A stretch of DNA of 11,373 bases from an uncultured Ignavibacteria bacterium (GCA_913060595.1 CAJXSA010000095.1:1-11373); one strand, 5' to 3'. Counted from the first letter of the stretch, positions 1-6,330 are shown. Notes: a model not told the origin generated them from the sequence alone. Made by a program: numbers and translations.

Positions 1-554
1 CGGACCTCGACAGCCTCGTTGCGGCGCTGCCGCGCTTTGACAGCACCTTCGCTCGCAGACCCGGGGAAAGCAGCGCCGACGCCTACGCCCGCTACCGCAG
101 GCGCAGTGTGCAGCACGTGCAGCCCGTGGCTGAAGACGTGGGGACGCGCAAGCCCCTGCGACTTGACTCCCTGCACCTGCGGCAGGGCGACATGATTTCG
201 TTCAGCAACATCACCTTCGCCTTCGACCGCGACGAACTCCGGGAGGAGTACGCACCGATACTTCGCGAGGCCGTGCGCCTGTTCGAGATTTATCCGTCGA
301 TGGTTGTGGAAATCCGCGGACACACCGACACCGACGGGGAGGAGTGGTACAACGAGCGGCTGTCCGAACGCCGTGCGGCGTCGGTGCGGGATTTCCTGGT
401 TGCGCATGGCGTCGCGGGGGAGAGGCTGCGCGCCGTGGGATTCGGTGAGCGCAATCCCATCGCGACGGGCGACAGCGAAGAAGCGCGCGCGCGGAACCGG
501 CGGGTGGAAATGTACATCGTGACGCTGACTGCCGGTGCAGAGGAGCAGCGCTGA
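1..554 (+). CDS. OmpA-family peptidoglycan-binding protein, 5' end outside window
   Basis: The reading frame is open from the window edge (first full codon at base 3), so only the last 183 residues are seen; the GTG at 108 is internal. The C-terminal part is a complete OmpA-like domain, which in this family binds the diaminopimelate of peptidoglycan and ties an outer-membrane or lipoprotein to the cell wall. Visible hallmarks are the FAFDRDEL strand, the IRGHTDTDG motif, LSERRAASV, the RAVGFGERNP loop and the closing ARNRRVEMYI helix/strand. The stretch before the domain is arginine-rich and not recognised. The stop at 552-554 lies 7 bases before the ATG of the next gene, so the two are probably co-transcribed. 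The N-terminal part could be a barrel, a PD40 propeller or a lipoprotein; it cannot be told from here. Confidence 0.9.
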   Translation, partial: DLDSLVAALPRFDSTFARRPGESSADAYARYRRRSVQHVQPVAEDVGTRKPLRLDSLHLRQGDMISFSNITFAFDRDELREEYAPILREAVRLFEIYPSMVVEIRGHTDTDGEEWYNERLSERRAASVRDFLVAHGVAGERLRAVGFGERNPIATGDSEEARARNRRVEMYIVTLTAGAEEQR

Positions 555-561
555 GCGCCGC

Positions 562-1968
562 ATGCCGTTCATCCGATTCATAGCGCCCGTTGTCCTCGCC
601 GTCTTGCTGTGTGGCGGTGAAATCTGCGCGCAGGTCGCCCTGCGTCCATCAGGCGGATGGCCGGGACGTCCGCGATATGCTGACGGCCGGTTTTCCCTGA
701 CCGGAAGCGGGGGCGTGAGCAAGTATTTCGGTGAATTCACGGACGAACAGGTGGGGCCCGCGGCGGGACTGCAGCTGCGCTTCGCCGTGACACCCGTGCT
801 CGAGTTCGGGCTCAGCGGGGAAGCCACCACCATCCGCTATACGCGCCGTCACCGCCGCAGCATGGGTGGCACGTATGAATTCCAGTTCGGCGACGTCAGC
901 ATGGTCGACCGCAGCACAGATCTTTTCACCGGAGAGGCCTGGCTGCGCCTGAATCTTTTTCCCGGGCAGTATTTCAATCCCTGGGTGCAGGCCGGCGCGG
1001 GCATGGTGCAGTTCTCTCCCGAGGACTACGGGAACGGTGACGCTGCGCATCCGGGAGAGGCACAGATTCGCGTGCTCTCCGCGCCGCTCGGGGCGGGACT
1101 GGATGTCTATCTCAACCGCCGCCTCTCGGTGCAGATCGGCGCCGTCGCACACCTCGTGATGAGCGGCGAGCTCGACGCGTTCGATTCGGGACGTCTCGTC
1201 GAACAGCTGCAGCAGAGCAAGGGTCTGCCCGGCAATCCGACGCGTGAGAAAACGGCCAACGACACCTACCTGACACTGTCTCTCGGACTCACATGGCACC
1301 TGTTCGCCGACGGCGATTTCGACGGGGATGCGCTCAGCAACGACGCCGAGGAAGAGGCAGGGACCAATCCCTACGATGCCGACACAGATGGCGACGGGCT
1401 CGGTGATTTCGACGAAGTCCGCATTCACCTGACCAATCCCCTGCACTGGGACAGTGACGGCGACGTGCTGAACGATTACGTGGAAGTGACGCGCTACCGC
1501 ACTGATCCCACGCGCGCCGACAGCGACGGCGACGGCCTCACCGACAGGGAGGAACTGCTCTCGTACGGGACCGACCCGCTGGAGAAAGACACGGAGAACG
1601 ACGGTCTCATCGACGCCGAGGAAAAGAGGCTTGGATCCGATCCCAAGAAAGTGGACACCGACGGTGACGGGCTCTACGACGGCGACGAGGTGGTTCTGCA
1701 CCGCACCAATCCCGTGCTGCCGGATTCCGACGGCGAGGGCATCAGCGACAAGGACGAAGTGCTGCGCTACGGCACCGATCCCAACGCGGCGGACAGCGAC
1801 CGGGACGGACTGACCGATTACGAGGAAATCCGTCTCTTCCGCACGGATCCCCGCATCGCGGACACCGACGGCGACGGACGTTCGGACTACGACGAAATCC
1901 GCCGCTACGGAAGCGATCCGCTGACAGCGGGAGACGGGAACGCATCATCAACGCCGAGAGGAAACTGA
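562..1968 (+). CDS. outer-membrane beta-barrel protein with C-terminal thrombospondin type-3 repeats
   Basis: This 468-residue protein starts at ATG 562. I prefer it to the GTG at 535 because the ATG is followed directly by a good signal peptide (MPFIRFIAPVVLAVLLCGG, cut probably after ICAQ), and a GAGGAG lies at 540-545. Residues about 30-245 have the alternating aromatic/polar pattern of an outer-membrane barrel, with short turns and strands such as FNPWVQAGAGMVQF and LTLSLGLTWHLF. From about residue 250 there are nine consecutive calcium-binding TSP3 repeats of about 23 residues (DTDGDGLxDxDEV-xxYxTDP). In OmpA/OprF-like relatives such repeats link the barrel to a C-terminal OmpA domain. 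Here the protein simply ends after repeat nine (TAGDGNASSTPRGN), while an OmpA domain ends the gene just upstream. It is followed one base later by the histidine kinase gene. Role: probably a structural or calcium-stabilised envelope protein; substrate unknown. Confidence 0.85.
   Translation: MPFIRFIAPVVLAVLLCGGEICAQVALRPSGGWPGRPRYADGRFSLTGSGGVSKYFGEFTDEQVGPAAGLQLRFAVTPVLEFGLSGEATTIRYTRRHRRSMGGTYEFQFGDVSMVDRSTDLFTGEAWLRLNLFPGQYFNPWVQAGAGMVQFSPEDYGNGDAAHPGEAQIRVLSAPLGAGLDVYLNRRLSVQIGAVAHLVMSGELDAFDSGRLVEQLQQSKGLPGNPTREKTANDTYLTLSLGLTWHLFADGDFDGDALSNDAEEEAGTNPYDADTDGDGLGDFDEVRIHLTNPLHWDSDGDVLNDYVEVTRYRTDPTRADSDGDGLTDREELLSYGTDPLEKDTENDGLIDAEEKRLGSDPKKVDTDGDGLYDGDEVVLHRTNPVLPDSDGEGISDKDEVLRYGTDPNAADSDRDGLTDYEEIRLFRTDPRIADTDGDGRSDYDEIRRYGSDPLTAGDGNASSTPRGN
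1309..1929 (+). repeat. nine in-frame TSP3 (calcium-binding) repeats, ~69 bp period
   Basis: The coding repeat encodes nine units of 22-24 residues, each opening with an Asp-rich loop (DTDGDGL, DSDGDGL and variants) and closing with a TNP, TDP or SDP. Unit starts fall about every 69 bases. The first (DGDFDGDAL) has one extra residue and the fifth (DTENDGLID) is one residue short. The DxDxDG spacing is the calcium-binding loop of thrombospondin type-3 repeats. Codon choice differs between units, so this is an old, diverged array rather than a recent amplification. Confidence 0.9.
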
Positions 1969-1969
1969 C

Positions 1970-4195
1970 ATGCGGCATGCTGCAGCGCTTTTCGTGCTTG
2001 TTCTTCTCATTGGCATCGCTGTTCCGGCGCATGCGCAGCAGGACAGTGACGTCGCAAGACTCGAGTCCGTGCTGCGGAGCCGCGACGCCCGCGGCCTGCG
2101 CGATTCGGTCACCGTGCGACTGATGCTCGATCTCGCCCAGGAATACCGGAAAACCGATCCCGAGAAATCCATCTCCATTTCACAGCGCGCGGAAGAGCTC
2201 GCGCGCGGCATCGGCGACAACCCCGGCCTGGCCAACGCCTTTGCGAGTTCCGGCATCAGCTACGCGCAGCAGGGCAGCTGGGTGCGCGCGCTCAACTTCT
2301 TTCTCAAGGCGCTGAAACTGAAAGAGGAGATGGAGGATCAGCAGGGCATGGCCGCGCTGCTGTCGAACATTGGCATCGTGCATGGACGGCTCGACGACGA
2401 GGACCGTGCGCTGCGCTATCACCTCCGCGCCGTGCGCTACTTTCAGATGGCCTCGGACAAGCGTGGACTTGCGTACTCTTTCAATAATATCGGCGTCATC
2501 TACATGGACCAGGGCAAGTACGACGACGCCCTGCGAAGTTTTCAGAGTTCGCTGGAAATCAAGAAAGAGCTGCGCGACCGGCCGGGCATTGCGAGCACGT
2601 ATCTCAACATCGGCATCACGCATTACCTGCTGGGCGCCTGGTCACGCGCCCTGGAGAATTACGAGTATTCCGCGAAGCTGTATGAATCCCTCGGTGACCG
2701 GCACGGTCTCGCCGAGGCCATGCAGCGCATCGCCACGCTGCACCTGCGGCGCCGCGACGCAGAGCGCGCCTTCGCCATCGCGACGCGCGCGCTGGAAATG
2801 GCCCGTGCCACCAATTCCCGTGTCGTCGAGCGCAATCTGCTCAAGCTCTGCTCCGACGCACAGGAGGCGCTGGGCCGTCCTTCCGCCGCGCTGCAGTACT
2901 ATCAGCAGTACACCGCGCTTAAAGACTCGCTGTTCAACGAGGAATCCTCGAAACGCATCAATGAAATGACGGCGAATTACGAGTTCGTGCAGCGCGAGCG
3001 CATCGATCGCGAAAACGAGCTGCTGAAGAAGGAGCAGCGCATCCGTGAAATGGAACTCGAGGATCGTGCGCGCACGCTGCGTGAACAGCAGCAGGACATC
3101 GAACTGCTCAACCGCAACCGACGCATCAGTGAACTGCAGCTGAAAGAGCAGGAAGCGAGCATTCGCGCGCAGCAGCTCGAGACGGCGGAGCGGGACAATG
3201 AAATCCGCCTGCTCAATCAGAAGCGTGAGCTGCTCGAGCGAGACCGCGCCTTGCAGAAAGCGGAGCTCGAGCGGCAGGCCTCACTGCGCAACATGCTCAT
3301 CATCGGTTCGGTCTCGCTGGTCGTCATCGTGCTGCTGCTCGCGAACCGCTACCGTCTCAAGAAGCGCTCTGCGGAGATTCTCGAGGAGAAAAACGAGGCG
3401 CTCGAACAGGCCAACACCGAGATACGCAAGCACGAGGCCATGCTCGAGCGGCAGGCGGCGGAAATCGAACGGACCAATCGTGAGCTGACACGGCAGAATG
3501 TACTTCTCGAACAGCTCAACAATGAGAAAAACGACCTCATGGGCATCGTCTCGCATGACCTGCGCAATCCCATCGGGGGTATTCGCATGCTTGCGGAGTC
3601 CATCACCGAGGAGGGGCGCAGCGTGGAGTACATGCAGCGCAAAGCGGTGATGGTCTATGAAACGGCGGACGAGCTGCTGGTCCTGGTCAAGAACCTGCTC
3701 GACATCAATCGTCTCGAATCCGGGCGCATGCAGCTCGATTCCGAAGCCGTGCCGGTCGCACCGATTCTCGCGCGCGTGGTGGAAGACCATGCGCGCTGGG
3801 CGGAGAAGAAGGAGATCACCGTCGATGTACATGCGCGCGCTGACGTCTCCGTGCTCGGTGACGACTCCGCCGTCAAGCAGATACTCGACAACCTCGTGTC
3901 CAACGCCATCAAGTATTCGCCTCCCGGCAGCGCCGTGCAGGTTTCGCTCGGACGCGAGGGCAATAGTATCGTCATGCGCGTGCGCGACAGCGGACCGGGA
4001 TTCACCGAGGAGGATCGCGCCATGCTGTATCAGAAATTCGCGAAGCTCTCCGCGCGTCCCACCGGCGGCGAATATTCCAACGGCCTCGGCCTTTCCATCG
4101 TCAAGAAGCTCGTCGACACCATGCACGGCAGCATCCTCTGCGAAAGCGTCCCCGGGGAAGGGAGCACGTTCGTCGTTTCCCTTCCCTCCGTGTAA
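1970..4195 (+). CDS. periplasmic-TPR sensor histidine kinase
   Basis: This is a 741-residue membrane histidine kinase that autophosphorylates on ATP and passes the phosphate to a response regulator not seen in this window. Order of parts: signal peptide (MRHAAALFVLVLLIGIAVPAHAQ); six TPR-like repeats at about 84-322, spaced 40 residues; a long charged coiled coil at about 330-440; one TM helix at about 442-461 (LIIGSVSLVVIVLLLA); a second coiled coil to about 520; HisKA with phospho-acceptor His529 in VSHDLRNPIGG; and HATPase with N-box Asn645 (NLVSNAIKYS), G1 DSGPGF from Asp673 and G2 NGLGLS from Asn704. All catalytic boxes look intact. Start ATG 1970 has GAGAGG at 1957-1962 and lies one base after the previous stop. 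This architecture is common in Bacteroidota. The TPR region would sense a periplasmic partner, plausibly the two envelope proteins upstream, but that is inference. Confidence 0.93.
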   Translation: MRHAAALFVLVLLIGIAVPAHAQQDSDVARLESVLRSRDARGLRDSVTVRLMLDLAQEYRKTDPEKSISISQRAEELARGIGDNPGLANAFASSGISYAQQGSWVRALNFFLKALKLKEEMEDQQGMAALLSNIGIVHGRLDDEDRALRYHLRAVRYFQMASDKRGLAYSFNNIGVIYMDQGKYDDALRSFQSSLEIKKELRDRPGIASTYLNIGITHYLLGAWSRALENYEYSAKLYESLGDRHGLAEAMQRIATLHLRRRDAERAFAIATRALEMARATNSRVVERNLLKLCSDAQEALGRPSAALQYYQQYTALKDSLFNEESSKRINEMTANYEFVQRERIDRENELLKKEQRIREMELEDRARTLREQQQDIELLNRNRRISELQLKEQEASIRAQQLETAERDNEIRLLNQKRELLERDRALQKAELERQASLRNMLIIGSVSLVVIVLLLANRYRLKKRSAEILEEKNEALEQANTEIRKHEAMLERQAAEIERTNRELTRQNVLLEQLNNEKNDLMGIVSHDLRNPIGGIRMLAESITEEGRSVEYMQRKAVMVYETADELLVLVKNLLDINRLESGRMQLDSEAVPVAPILARVVEDHARWAEKKEITVDVHARADVSVLGDDSAVKQILDNLVSNAIKYSPPGSAVQVSLGREGNSIVMRVRDSGPGFTEEDRAMLYQKFAKLSARPTGGEYSNGLGLSIVKKLVDTMHGSILCESVPGEGSTFVVSLPSV

Positions 4196-4197
4196 TT

Positions 4198-4401
4198 GCG
4201 CGCCTTCGGCACGCGTATTTGCGCCTGCGGCGCGTATTTGCTCACCTGCGGTTCGCGTATTTTCGCTCGCCGGAGGCGAGCAACGACGCGCGTGAGGAGC
4301 GAAGCGAGGCACGCGCAAATACGTTTCCTGCAGCGAAGCGGAAGGAAACGAATACGCACACGGGAATCGAGCGGCGCTGCCGCCGCGCGATTCCCGTGTG
4401 C
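4198..4401. repeat. array of seven small GC-rich inverted repeats with CGTATTT/AAATACG spacers
   Basis: Most of the gap between the kinase and thioredoxin genes is filled by consecutive inverted repeats. The arms are 4198-4204/4208-4214 (one mismatch), 4221-4225/4229-4233 (perfect), 4240-4246/4250-4256 (two mismatches), 4265-4271/4275-4281 (GCTCGCC/GGCGAGC, perfect), 4288-4294/4310-4316 (GCGCGTG/CACGCGC, perfect), 4322-4329/4343-4350 (CGTTTCCT/AGGAAACG, perfect) and 4356-4375/4382-4401. CGTATTT boxes stand at 4214, 4233 and 4256. The reverse complement AAATACG is at 4317, with a one-mismatch copy at 4350. The array starts three bases after the kinase stop codon. It may end transcription or protect the upstream mRNA, or be a REP-like dispersed element. 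I do not recognise it as a named family, and no credible coding frame crosses it. Confidence 0.75.
4356..4401. repeat. 46-bp inverted repeat (21-bp stem, 4-base loop)
   Basis: The arms GCACACGGGAATCGAGCGGC (4356-4375) and GCCGCGCGATTCCCGTGTGC (4382-4401) pair with a single A-G mismatch. The inner G4376-C4381 pair leaves the loop CTGC. No T-run follows on the plus strand (CAACCCCCTG), so it is not a classical intrinsic terminator. It closes the hairpin array on the thioredoxin side. Confidence 0.85.
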
Positions 4402-4492
4402 AACCCCCTGAATCCTTCCTGGGAACCGTGCATCATATCTTCAGTACGGCGATGAATGTGAACACGAAATCAAACAAAGGATAGATTCAGCA

Positions 4493-4864
4493 ATGGAACA
4501 TTTGACGAAAGAGAAGTTTCTCAAAAAGGTTTTCGACTACGAGAACAAGAAAGAGTGGGAATTCTCCGGCGAACTGCCCGCAATCATAGACTTCTACGCG
4601 GACTGGTGCGCCCCCTGCAAGATGGTGGCCCCCATTCTCGAGGAACTGGCCGAGGAGTACAAGGGGAAGGTGAACATTTACAAGATCGACACCGAAGCCG
4701 AGCAGGAGCTCGCCGCGGTGTTCGGTATCCGCAGCATTCCCTCCATACTTTTCGTGCCGAAAAACGACAAGCCGCAGATGGCCGCAGGCGCCCTCCCGAA
4801 GGAGAGCTTCGTGCAGGCGATCAACGAGATTCTTCTCAACGAAGCCGCAGTGGAGAACAACTGA
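4493..4864 (+). CDS. trxA: thioredoxin (WCAPC active site)
   Basis: This cytoplasmic thiol-disulfide oxidoreductase has 123 residues, slightly longer than E. coli Trx (about 108) because of an N-terminal extension of about 15 residues. The active site is Trp38-Cys39-Ala-Pro-Cys42 within FYADWCAPCKM. The usual residue between Cys39 and Pro is Gly; here it is Ala, a change seen in some Bacteroidota thioredoxins. The cis-proline loop is RSIPSILF and the KIDTEAEQELA segment matches the family. No signal peptide is visible, so reduction by thioredoxin reductase in the cytoplasm is expected. Start ATG 4493 is preceded by AAAGGA (4476-4481). The gene stands alone: a hairpin array lies upstream and an intrinsic terminator downstream at 4945. 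Confidence 0.95.
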   Translation: MEHLTKEKFLKKVFDYENKKEWEFSGELPAIIDFYADWCAPCKMVAPILEELAEEYKGKVNIYKIDTEAEQELAAVFGIRSIPSILFVPKNDKPQMAAGALPKESFVQAINEILLNEAAVENN

Positions 4865-4944
4865 TTCCAACGAGCGCCCCGCGCTCCTGTATGTGATAGA
4901 GATTATTCATTCTTCCTCTCCCTGTAAGATTGAATAGTGGTGGC

Positions 4945-4985
4945 AGAAATCCCGCTCCGAAAAGAGCGGGATTTCTGTTTTCTCT
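4945..4985 (+). terminator. intrinsic terminator after thioredoxin gene
   Basis: A perfect 13-bp stem, AGAAATCCCGCTC (4945-4957) with GAGCGGGATTTCT (4964-4976), and a CGAAAA loop are followed by the T-rich tail GTTTTCTCT. It lies about 80 bases after the thioredoxin stop. Two weaker dyads precede it: GAGCGC/GCGCTC at 4872-4886, and an imperfect 10-bp one at 4905-4935. Confidence 0.88.
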
Positions 4986-5013
4986 TGACATTATCTACCG
5001 CTTCGACTACAAT
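4985..5013 (+). promoter_or_regulatory. sigma70-type promoter TTGACA-N17-TACAAT for the GAF/GGDEF gene
   Basis: The -35 box TTGACA (4985-4990) is a full consensus match. The spacer is exactly 17 bases, and the -10 box TACAAT (5008-5013) differs from TATAAT at one base. Transcription should start near 5020, giving a leader of about 115 bases before the ATG at 5137. The leader has one weak dyad (CCGGG at 5046-5050 with CCCGG at 5063-5067) and ends in a strong ribosome site. The -35 box begins where the upstream terminator tail ends. Confidence 0.75.
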
Positions 5014-5136
5014 ACTGTCGTCTCCGCACATCCCGTCGCTCTTCTCCGGGCAGGTTTCCTTCCCCGGCGCATACGCATCCTCTTTCCTCACTATAGATCA
5101 ACGTCTGCGCAATGACGACAGGCGAGGAGGTGTGCC

Positions 5137-6168
5137 ATGAAGGAAATCAAGTCCGCGCAATGCCTGGAGTTCTTCTCCGAACTGCTGTCCGTTCTCACCA
5201 CCCACCGACATTATGAACGCGTCTTCCATTTCGTGGTCGACCGCATCGTGCGGCTCTATCACTGCCGCAGCTGCGCCGTCGTGCTCATCGACAGGGAAAC
5301 CGAGTATCTGCGCATCGAAAACTGTCACGGTATTTCCCGCACCTACTGCAAGGAGTTCCGTCAGAAAGTCGCAACCGGAGCGATAGGGGAGCTGCTGTGG
5401 ACCGGGCGGTCCATACTGATTTCCGACGCCAGCCTGCTGCCGGAAATCGCGAAGAGCGTTGAGCTCGAAGCGCCCTTCGCATCCTGCGTCTGCGTGCAGA
5501 TCGCCGTGCACCACCAGACCATCGGCTACCTGTACGCCGACAGCGACCTGCGCGACACCTTCACCGACGATGATGTTCCGGTCATGCAGGCCTTCGCACG
5601 TCTCGCCGCGCTGGCGTATTACCAGAACCGGCTGTATGAGGAGAACCTGCGTCTCGACCGCGTGGATCATGAAACGGAACTGCAACGGTACTCACTGTTT
5701 TCGGAGCAGCTGCAGCAGAACCTGGACCGCGCGCAGAGTGCGGGAGAACCGCTGGGCCTCATCATGATGGACATCGACAATTACAAGCGCATCGCGAACA
5801 CGTACGGCGGGGACGCGCGCAAAGCGTTTCTGCGGGAGTTCGGCGGACTGCTGCGGCAGAATCTGCGTACCTACGATTCCGCCTGTCGCTACGGTGCCGA
5901 CGAACTGATCGTGATGCTCCCCGGTACCGGTGTGGAAGAAACCCTGCATGTGGCGGAGACCCTCTGCGATGCCATCCGCGGCCATACATTCACGGAGTTC
6001 GACCTGGTGACGACGGTCAGCTGCGGTGTGGTCGGCTTTCCGAACGACGCGGAGACCGTCGAGGACCTGATTCAACGCGCAAAACACTCTGTTTTTGAAG
6101 CCCAGCGCGCAGGCCGCAACAAGATCTTCCACAATGAAAAAGAAGCCCGGCTGCCGGAAGCGGGCTGA
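5137..6168 (+). CDS. GAF domain protein with degenerate GGDEF domain
   Basis: This is a 343-residue soluble protein. Residues about 5-165 form a GAF-type sensory domain (FHFVVDRIVRLYHCRSCAVV, then IGYLYADS and a long helix AFARLAALAYYQNRLYEENL). Residues about 185-335 are a GGDEF fold. The catalytic motif reads GADEL (253-257) instead of GGDEF. In the motif region MDIDNYKRIANTYGGDARKAFL, Ala220 and Lys229 replace the Asn and Asp that contact guanine in active diguanylate cyclases such as PleD. The metal-side Asp212/Asp214 region and Glu256 remain. An I-site RTYD (244-247) lies exactly five residues before the motif. It probably does not make c-di-GMP well but may bind it. Start ATG 5137 has a near-perfect GAGGAGGT (5124-5131). 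The gene is monocistronic from the promoter at 4985. Odd points: no response-regulator or membrane part, and the ligand of the GAF domain is unknown. Confidence 0.88.
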   Translation: MKEIKSAQCLEFFSELLSVLTTHRHYERVFHFVVDRIVRLYHCRSCAVVLIDRETEYLRIENCHGISRTYCKEFRQKVATGAIGELLWTGRSILISDASLLPEIAKSVELEAPFASCVCVQIAVHHQTIGYLYADSDLRDTFTDDDVPVMQAFARLAALAYYQNRLYEENLRLDRVDHETELQRYSLFSEQLQQNLDRAQSAGEPLGLIMMDIDNYKRIANTYGGDARKAFLREFGGLLRQNLRTYDSACRYGADELIVMLPGTGVEETLHVAETLCDAIRGHTFTEFDLVTTVSCGVVGFPNDAETVEDLIQRAKHSVFEAQRAGRNKIFHNEKEARLPEAG

Positions 6169-6170
6169 AA

Positions 6171-6204
6171 GCGAGATTTTCTCGAAAATCGGGAAATATC
6201 TCGC
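6171..6204 (+). terminator. possible weak terminator hairpins at the end of the GAF/GGDEF gene
   Basis: Directly after the stop codon, GCGAGATTTTC (6171-6181) can pair with GAAATATCTCGC (6193-6204) with one bulged base. Another dyad, AGCCCG/CGGGCT (6144-6149/6161-6166), overlaps the last codons and the stop. Neither has a clean T-run, so a terminator role is only plausible. The right arm runs into the first unit of the 40-bp array. Confidence 0.35.
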
Positions 6205-6330
6205 CGGGGAAGGAGTTATTTCTCACCGGTGAGTAGTAATTCGCGGTGGCACGACCAATTACTCGGCGGTATGAGGTAATTCGCCGCGATATGAATTATT
6301 TCTCACCGGTGAGGAATAATTCACCGGGAG
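6191..6330. repeat. degenerate 40-bp tandem repeat, about 3.5 units, with CACCGGTGAG palindromes
   Basis: Cutting the sequence into 40-base lines from 6191 aligns it without gaps: units 6191-6230, 6231-6270, 6271-6310 and a half unit 6311-6330. By my count units 1 and 3 share 29 of 40 bases and units 2 and 3 share 25. The last ten bases, TCTCACCGGT, are identical in units 1 and 3. Each unit contains two related halves, roughly (T)AATTC.CCGG and ATTATTTCTCACCGGT, so the CCGG-like cores alternate at 22- and 18-base steps (6200, 6222, 6240, 6262, 6280, 6302, 6320). TTATTTCTCACCGGTGAG occurs exactly at 6216-6233 and 6296-6313. It lies between the GAF/GGDEF stop and the yceI promoter region. No gene or known element is recognised. 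It could be an operator array, a nucleoid-protein site or a decayed repeat. Confidence 0.75.

Noticed and set aside
535..561. Upstream GTG start for the barrel/TSP3 protein
   Set aside because: It would overlap the OmpA gene and put a charged stretch (MQRSSAERR) before the signal peptide; ATG 562 gives a normal signal sequence.
649..1701. Minus-strand open frame opposite the barrel/TSP3 gene
   Set aside because: It mirrors the repeat structure of the plus-strand gene (repeating VGxxxVG patterns from TSP3 codons) and has no independent signal of being translated.
3281..4318. Minus-strand open frame opposite the histidine kinase C-terminus
   Set aside because: The kinase frame carries all catalytic boxes; the opposite frame has no recognisable domain and runs into the hairpin array.
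4196..4455. Short open frames through the hairpin array (Arg/Ala/Cys-rich)
   Set aside because: They arise in several frames at once from the repeated GC-rich hairpins, with no start site or recognisable product.
4601..4620. WCAPC as a sign of a non-thioredoxin (for example DsbA- or TlpA-like) protein
   Set aside because: The protein has no signal peptide, and the rest of the fold and the cis-Pro loop match thioredoxin; Ala in this position is a tolerated variant.
6191..6330. CRISPR array
   Set aside because: The repeats are degenerate over their whole 40-base period, with no conserved repeat alternating with unrelated spacers and no cas genes nearby.
6191..6330. Integron attC sites or cassette array
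   Set aside because: No core sites of the RYYYAAC type, no integrase, and no cassette genes between the palindromes.
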